Positions 4,997 through 8,884 of a stretch of DNA of 8,884 nucleotides are shown here, in pieces; position 1 is the stretch's first letter; the number at the start of each line of letters is the position of its first letter. The position numbers were made by a program, and so were the translations under genes. This DNA comes from Nitrospirota bacterium. GTDB lineage: Bacteria; Nitrospirota; Thermodesulfovibrionia; UBA6902; BMS3Bbin08. Under the pieces are notes generated by a model. The model saw only the letters and a list, made by a program, of their open reading frames with translations. It was not told the origin of the DNA and did no database searches. The DNA is taken from the NCBI GenBank assembly GCA_016208845.1, contig JACQXH010000037.1:1-8884 (forward strand), written 5' to 3'.

Positions 4997-5888
4997 ACCG
5001 CCCTGAACTCCCTCTCAGCCTCTTTTATGAGTTCTTCAGGGGCATCTGTGTATTTCGGAGAGAAATGAAAAACTTCTAATCGTGCAACTCCTGCCTCACG
5101 CGCGATCCTCCCTGCCTGCTTTGCGGTCAGATGATAACGCTCTCTTGCCCTGTCTTTGTCTTTATCAAGAAAATAAGCTTCGATGTACAGCACATCCGAG
5201 CCCTTCGCCAACTTAACTGCCTTAAGAATATTTTCTTCGCTCCCAAGCAGATCGCAGATGTATGATATCTTCTGCCCCGTTGTTATATGTGCTATGTCCT
5301 TAATGTCCGCAAAAACAAATTCCCTGCCTTCAATTGAAATCGATTCGCCGAGACTGTTATGTCTTATTGCCTCTTTCAGCTTTCCAAGCCACGGGCCCAC
5401 CGGCAGGTTCAAGTCACTGAGTTTGGCCTTGTCGATATTTATATGATAATCCTCTTTAATGCTGAATCCAAGACAAGGTATCTGATGGTCCAGCACAGTT
5501 GCTGAAACCATAAAAGAAAGATCTTCAAGTAGAATGCCCCCGCGTCAACTTCTGAGACCTCGACTACAGCAGGATACTCTCCGATCAGATTCCACGAATA
5601 GCCTCTTAGTTTTCCCTCTATGCGATCGATAATCCCTGCAGGCCCATAAAATCTCAAAGGCCCTTCTTTTTTCAGGCTGGTCCTCAGGATATTATCAAAG
5701 CCTATAAAATGATCGATATGGGCGTGCGATATGAAAATATCACTTGTCTTAAGGATATCCCTAGCAGAAAGATTCGTCGTGAAACCTGCATCAAATAATA
5801 GCGCCCTGCTCTCCCTGAGCAATCTCACGTAGAGGCATGGATCATCAAAAGGGCCATTAACAAGCCGCGCGTGGAAAGACGGTTTCAT
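4993..5888 (-). pseudogene. RNase Z-like metallo-beta-lactamase hydrolase, split by a -1 frameshift
   Basis: Two overlapping frames together encode one metallo-beta-lactamase-fold protein of the ribonuclease Z type, a family that trims tRNA 3' ends or hydrolyses other substrates. The 5' frame (5888-5439) has the metal motif HAHIDH (55-60). The 3' frame (open to 4993) carries VLDHQIPCLGF, the ICDLLG aspartate, HLTAKQAG and the HFSPKY block, all typical of RNase Z relatives. The break maps to five Gs in the coding strand (5537-5541). Adding one G joins EVDAG to GILLEDLSFMVSA and gives an uninterrupted 298-residue protein. All core metal ligands survive, so this is a recent mutation, an assembly error, or a site of -1 slippage. 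The ATG at 5888 has no Shine-Dalgarno site; a TATAAT lies 6 nt upstream. Confidence 0.85.
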
Positions 5889-5900
5889 AGGGGAATTATA
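5889..5900 (-). promoter_or_regulatory. -10 box of the RNase Z-like gene, leaderless geometry
   Basis: TATAAT (5900-5895 on the minus strand) lies exactly 6 nt (TCCCCT) before the ATG at 5888. The -35 is poor (TTATTA at 18 bp is the best candidate). It matches the spacing seen before the ATPase and antitoxin genes. Confidence 0.5.
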
Positions 5901-5910
5901 ACTTAAATAG

Positions 5911-5919
5911 TGATATAAT
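5911..5919 (+). promoter_or_regulatory. Extended -10 promoter for the galT-like gene
   Basis: TGATATAAT is a TGn extended -10 joined to a perfect TATAAT (5914-5919). The transcript would start near 5926 and carry the whole repeat at 5946-6030 in its leader. No good -35 is visible, as is common for extended -10 promoters. It is divergent from, and only about 15 bp away from, the minus-strand -10 at 5895-5900. Confidence 0.5.
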
Positions 5920-5945
5920 AATAACCAATTTCAAAATACAAGTGC

Positions 5946-6030
5946 TGAAAAAGGCACAAAGGGGCGAAGGCACAAAAAAATATCCCCAACTTAGTGCCTC
6001 TGTGCCTCTGTGCCTTTGTGCCTTTATTAA
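5946..6030. repeat. GGCACAAAGG palindromic repeat, copy A
   Basis: A tract of GGCACAAA units, a short GGGGCGAAG core, CCCCAACTT, then CTCTGTGCC/CTTTGTGCC units. The ends form a perfect 13-bp inverted repeat (5950-5962 with 6013-6025). It is closely similar to the reverse complement of copy B at 7055-7143. It lies between the galT-like promoter and ribosome site. Confidence 0.85.
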
Positions 6031-6041
6031 TATTTTCCTTT

Positions 6042-6046
6042 GGAGG
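6042..6046 (+). promoter_or_regulatory. Shine-Dalgarno site of the galT-like gene
   Basis: GGAGG, 5 nt before the ATG at 6052. It decides that ATG over the in-frame TTG at 6040, which overlaps the ribosome site itself. Confidence 0.8.
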
Positions 6047-6051
6047 TATTG

Positions 6052-7044
6052 ATGCCCGAACTTAGGAAAGATCCTATTGCCGGCCGGTGGGTCATTATAT
6101 CAGTGGAAAGAGGCAAAAGACCATCTGATTTCGGCATGCGCGTACCGCAAAAAAAAGGCGGCTTCTGCGCTTTTTGCAGGGGTAATGAGCACACGACCCC
6201 TCCTGAGATAGCAGCCGTAAGACCTGACGGAAGCCTGCCAAACACCCCGGGCTGGTCCTTAAGGGTTGTGTCCAACAAATTCCCCGCCCTGCGTATTGAG
6301 GGGGATTTGAACATATCCGGCGACGGCATATTTGATAAAATGAACGGGATCGGAGCCCATGAGGTCATCATTGAAAGCCCTGATCATAATCTCACGCTTT
6401 CGACAATGCCCCTGAAATCTGTAGAAGACGTGCTGTGGGCCTTTTACTACAGGATATTCGAGCTTAAGAAAGACAAGCGGCTGAAATATGTCCTGATCTT
6501 CAAGAACGAGGGCGATGATGCAGGCGCATCGCTCGAACACAGCCACACCCAGATCATTGCTCTTCCCATTGTGCCTAAATCAGTTCATGAGGAGATCAAC
6601 AACTCCATGCATTATTTCAACAACAAAGAGAGATGTATTTTCTGCGATATTATTAAGCATGAAACTGCCAGCAGGATAAGGCTCATTTCTGAGAATGAAA
6701 GCTACATCGCCCTGGCCCCTTTTGCCCCGCGGTCGCCCTTTGAGACGTGGATCTTGCCCAAGAGGCACGAGTCATATTTTGCGCCTGACGGAAAATTCCC
6801 GCAATTAGCGGAAATGCTGCAGCAGACATTAAAGCAGATAGACAAGGTGCTCAATCTTCCCCCCTACAACATGATGCTTCACATATCACCATTTAAAGAT
6901 GAGATAAACGAGTATTATCACTGGCACATAGAGATAAAGCCCACCCTTACAAAAACAGCAGGCTTTGAGTGGGGCTCTGGTTTTTATATAAATCCCACTG
7001 CTCCTGAAGAGGCGGCGGAATTCATGAGGGAAGCACAGATATGA
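6052..7044 (+). CDS. galT: GalT-family nucleotidyltransferase (hexose-1-P uridylyltransferase or ADP-glucose phosphorylase)
   Basis: A 330-residue HIT-superfamily enzyme that moves a nucleoside monophosphate between a sugar phosphate and another phosphate through a covalent His intermediate. The zinc site is CAFC (Cys39, Cys42), His112 in ESPDH and His163. The active site is HSHTQ, with nucleophile His165 and Gln167. A second CxxC (Cys195, Cys198 in ERCIFCDII) and YYHWH (His290, His292) suggest a second metal site. The His-Ser-His-x-Gln motif and two metal sites resemble the Arabidopsis ADP-glucose phosphorylase as I recall it, rather than the HPHGQ of E. coli GalT. Together with the downstream ADP-glucose-using GlgA, a role in ADP-glucose/glycogen metabolism is plausible. 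Length is normal. The gene is flanked by inverted repeats A and B. Confidence 0.85.
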   Translation: MPELRKDPIAGRWVIISVERGKRPSDFGMRVPQKKGGFCAFCRGNEHTTPPEIAAVRPDGSLPNTPGWSLRVVSNKFPALRIEGDLNISGDGIFDKMNGIGAHEVIIESPDHNLTLSTMPLKSVEDVLWAFYYRIFELKKDKRLKYVLIFKNEGDDAGASLEHSHTQIIALPIVPKSVHEEINNSMHYFNNKERCIFCDIIKHETASRIRLISENESYIALAPFAPRSPFETWILPKRHESYFAPDGKFPQLAEMLQQTLKQIDKVLNLPPYNMMLHISPFKDEINEYYHWHIEIKPTLTKTAGFEWGSGFYINPTAPEEAAEFMREAQI

Positions 7045-7054
7045 GAATAAAATT

Positions 7055-7143
7055 ATTAACAGAGGCACAGAGGCACAGAGGCACAAAGGCACAGAGTTGG
7101 GGTTCTTTCTTTGTGACTTCGCCCCCTTGTACCTTTGCACCTT
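7055..7143. repeat. GGCACAAAGG palindromic repeat, copy B (inverted relative to A)
   Basis: AACAGAGGCACAGAGGCACA units, then GAGTTGGGG, a CTTTGTGACTTCGCCCCC block and TTGTACCTTTGCACCTT. Its reverse complement aligns with copy A along nearly the full length, including the GGGGCGAAG core, the CCCCAACT block and the TTAATAATT edge. It creates a misleading open frame upstream of glgA (from 7097). Confidence 0.85.
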
Positions 7144-7174
7144 CTTCAGCACGTTACATTTTGAATTTATTTCA

Positions 7175-8626
7175 ATGAAAATATTGATTGCCGCTTCAGA
7201 AGCAGTCCCATACGTCAAGACAGGCGGTCTTGCAGACGTTACAGGAACGCTTGTCAATGAGTATAAAAAGCTTGGGACAGACGCCGCAATCATTCTTCCT
7301 CTCTACAGGAAGATAAAGCGGTCCGCCGGAGCCCTCGGACTTAAATCCACAGGAAAAGAAATATCCGTGTCTCTTGCCGGCCGTCCTGAAAAAGGTATTA
7401 TATGGGAAAGGAAAACCCCTGAGGGCGCCATCGCTTATTTTATAGAAAATGATAAATGGTACGACAGGGATGAACTGTACGGTACTGCCGGGGGCGACTA
7501 TCCTGACAATATAGCCCGCTTTTCATTCTTCTGCCGCGCTATATGCGAGACACTGAAGATTCTGGGCCTTTCATTTGACGTCATACACTGCAATGACTGG
7601 CAGACCGGACTTATACCTGTATATTTAAAGACTCTCTATAAGAAAGAATTTGCAAAAACCGCAAGCCTGATTACAATCCACAATATCGGCTACCAGGGCC
7701 TTTTTGCATCGTCTGATATGCCTTTCACAGGGCTTGGGCCGGATTTGTTCAGCATTGACGGGCTGGAGTTTTACGGCAAGATAAATCTTTTAAAGGGGGG
7801 TATTTTATATGCCGATATAATTAATACCGTCAGCAGCAATTATGCGCGGGAAATTCTTACTGAAGAATATGGGTTCGGCCTTCAGGGAGTGCTGGGGAAA
7901 AGGATCAAAGACCTGTACGGAATAATAAACGGCATAGATTATCATGAATGGGACCCTGAGAGTGATGCCCTTATCCAAAAAAATTACAGCTTGAAAGACA
8001 TGTCCGGGAAAGAAGATTGCAGAAAGGCCCTTCAGAAGGCGTGTTCACTTCCTTCAACAAAGGCCATGATTATTGGAATGGTAACAAGGCTCTCTGCTCA
8101 AAAAGGCATCGACATAACAGCCAGGGCAATGCAGGGAATTATTAAATCGGGGGCACAGGTAATAATTCTCGGCAAAGGCGATGAGCCTTTTCACAAGATC
8201 TTTTTAAATCTCAAGAAGAAATACAGCGATCAGATGTCTGTCACGATCGGCTTTGACGATGCGCTTGCTCACAAAATATACGCCGGCTCCGACGTCTTCC
8301 TGATGCCCTCACAATATGAACCATGCGGTCTGGGTCAGCTTATCGCCCTTCGCTATGGTACTATACCCATAGGCAGAAAGACCGGCGGCCTGGCTGATAC
8401 AATCAATGATTACAGTCACTCCGGTAAAAGCGGCACCGGATTTTTGTTTAACGGCTATTCATCAAATGAACTGCTCGCAGCGGTCAAACGAGCACATGAA
8501 CTTTTCGGCGAGGACAAGGCATGGATGAAAATTCAGAAAAATGCTATGTCACAGAATTTCTCATGGCAGCGTTCAGCTGAGGAATATCTTCTGCTTTTCC
8601 AAAAGGCAGCAGGGAAAATGTATTAA
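7175..8626 (+). CDS. glgA: Glycogen synthase (ADP-glucose:1,4-alpha-glucan glucosyltransferase)
   Basis: A 483-residue GT5 glycosyltransferase that adds glucose from ADP-glucose to the non-reducing end of alpha-1,4-glucan in the cytoplasm. MKILIAASEAVPYVKTGGLADV contains the KTGGL ADP-glucose motif (Lys15). Other blocks are HCNDWQTG (138-145), TIHNIGYQG (167-175), INGIDYHEWDP (251-261), TRLSAQKG (304-311, with Arg305 and Lys310), and the C-terminal EPCGLGQL (382-389, Glu382 catalytic) followed by RKTGGLADT. All key residues are present and the length is typical. The frame is open upstream to 7097, but those 26 codons are read-through of repeat B, so the ATG at 7175 is the start. No clear Shine-Dalgarno site precedes it. 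It is 130 bp downstream of the galT-like gene and probably co-transcribed. Confidence 0.97.
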   Translation: MKILIAASEAVPYVKTGGLADVTGTLVNEYKKLGTDAAIILPLYRKIKRSAGALGLKSTGKEISVSLAGRPEKGIIWERKTPEGAIAYFIENDKWYDRDELYGTAGGDYPDNIARFSFFCRAICETLKILGLSFDVIHCNDWQTGLIPVYLKTLYKKEFAKTASLITIHNIGYQGLFASSDMPFTGLGPDLFSIDGLEFYGKINLLKGGILYADIINTVSSNYAREILTEEYGFGLQGVLGKRIKDLYGIINGIDYHEWDPESDALIQKNYSLKDMSGKEDCRKALQKACSLPSTKAMIIGMVTRLSAQKGIDITARAMQGIIKSGAQVIILGKGDEPFHKIFLNLKKKYSDQMSVTIGFDDALAHKIYAGSDVFLMPSQYEPCGLGQLIALRYGTIPIGRKTGGLADTINDYSHSGKSGTGFLFNGYSSNELLAAVKRAHELFGEDKAWMKIQKNAMSQNFSWQRSAEEYLLLFQKAAGKMY

Positions 8627-8819
8627 CCACAGATGGAGCAGGGAAAAACATTAACAATAAAAAAATAAAAGACTTATTTTATTGTTTGTTTCTGTGAAGT
8701 CTTTTATTAAACAACGGTGTTTCTGTTACAGGGTAGAATGAATAATGAGAACACAGAGGACTATATGAAAATAAACGTTTCTTGCACTTTTATAATTCCC
8801 CTCTGTGGTCTCTGTGGTT
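8625..8819. repeat. Inverted-repeat-bounded element after glgA (CCACAGA family)
   Basis: AACCACAGA (8625-8633) and TCTGTGGTT (8811-8819) are perfect inverted ends. Internal AACACAGAGGA (8750-8760) and CCTCTGTGG (8800-8808) belong to the same family as the tract at 1842-1862. The left end overlaps the glgA TAA stop. No open frame of note lies inside. It looks like a short dispersed palindromic element, and its boundaries are approximate. Confidence 0.5.
8664..8708 (+). terminator. Possible AT-rich terminator hairpin of glgA
   Basis: AATAAAAGACTT (8664-8675) and AAGTCTTTTATT (8697-8708) are a perfect 12-bp inverted repeat with a 21-nt loop. The 3' arm contains TTTT but no T-run follows, so this may be either a terminator or part of the repeat element around it. 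A second 10-bp pair (8653-8662 with 8677-8686) interlocks with it. Confidence 0.4.
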
Positions 8820-8820
8820 T

Positions 8821-8839
8821 CCTGAATGCATTATTCAGG
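8821..8839. repeat. Hairpin before the last start codon
   Basis: CCTGAAT-GCATT-ATTCAGG is a perfect 7-bp stem with a 5-nt loop, ending 8 nt before the ATG at 8848. It could limit access to that start, or it may be the end of the repeat element before it. Confidence 0.5.
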
Positions 8840-8847
8840 TTAATCCC

Positions 8848-8884
8848 ATGATCGAAAAACTGGAGAGTAACAAATTGTCTGAAA
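8848..8884 (+). CDS. Possible start of a gene cut by the right edge
   Basis: ATG at 8848 opens MIEKLESNKLSE and stays open to the window end, twelve codons in all. An AGGT lies about 8 nt upstream as a weak ribosome site. Too little is visible to identify it. The position after glgA would suit a further glycogen-metabolism gene, but that is only a guess from context. Confidence 0.3.
   Translation, partial: MIEKLESNKLSE

Noticed and set aside
5946..7143. CRISPR-like array in the GGCACA tracts
   Set aside because: Units are short, contiguous and without unique spacers, and the tract is palindromic. No cas gene is present.
7097..7174. 26-codon N-terminal extension of GlgA
   Set aside because: It is read-through of repeat B. 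GlgA proteins begin at MKILIAASE, at 7175.
8790..8802. TTATAATTCCCCT identical to the -10 region of the RNase Z-like gene
   Set aside because: No ATG follows at the 6-nt spacing and no -35 is present. It is more likely coincidence or part of the repeat element.
1..8884. tRNA, rRNA, riboswitch or insertion sequence
   Set aside because: I saw no cloverleaf with TTCRANNC arm, no known riboswitch core and no transposase motif in any frame. A covariance-model search would be needed to exclude divergent RNAs.

Overview
This window looks like chromosomal DNA of a free-living, probably anaerobic Gram-negative bacterium with c-type cytochromes. The evidence is a two-haem CxxCH protein, a rubredoxin, a signal-peptide YVTN beta-propeller, the ArgG/GlgA housekeeping set, moderate GC with AT-rich spacers, and many short palindromic intergenic repeats. 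Codon use and repeat style remind me of Nitrospirota (Thermodesulfovibrionia-like) or a deltaproteobacterium-like lineage. That placement is an impression, not a result.

Layout. 1-438 (minus): 5' part of argG. 439-794: AT-rich palindromic spacer. 795-1271 (plus): membrane-anchored dihaem cytochrome c, then a 52-residue rubredoxin with its own promoter. 1292-1471 (minus): unrecognised 59-residue protein, convergent with rubredoxin across a hairpin that holds both stop codons. 1472-1899: divergent promoters and a large hairpin. 1900-2907 (plus): exported seven-bladed YVTN propeller, ending in a clear terminator. 3096-4256 (plus): AAA ATPase with a DUF4143 C-terminus. 4408-4961 (minus): ribbon-helix-helix antitoxin/MazF-like toxin pair sharing ATGA. 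4993-5888 (minus): RNase Z-like metallo-beta-lactamase gene broken by one frameshift. 6052-7044 and 7175-8626 (plus): GalT/ADP-glucose phosphorylase-like enzyme and GlgA glycogen synthase. 8848-8884: possible start of another gene.

How the parts fit. GalT-like protein and GlgA form a sugar-nucleotide/glycogen pair. The cytochrome and rubredoxin suggest small electron carriers. The stretch from about 3.0 to 5.0 kb (ATPase plus toxin-antitoxin) reads as accessory DNA. The best unexplained signals are: (i) three genes without Shine-Dalgarno sites whose -10 boxes all end exactly 6 nt before the ATG, implying leaderless mRNAs, while most other genes here have strong GGAGG sites; (ii) an inverted pair of about 80-bp repeats flanking the galT-like gene; (iii) a one-base frameshift at a G5 run in the RNase Z-like gene; and (iv) a toxin-antitoxin promoter carrying GTAGTA repeats 11 bp apart over its -10. 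I found no clearly new multi-gene system, CRISPR array, tRNA, rRNA or insertion sequence.
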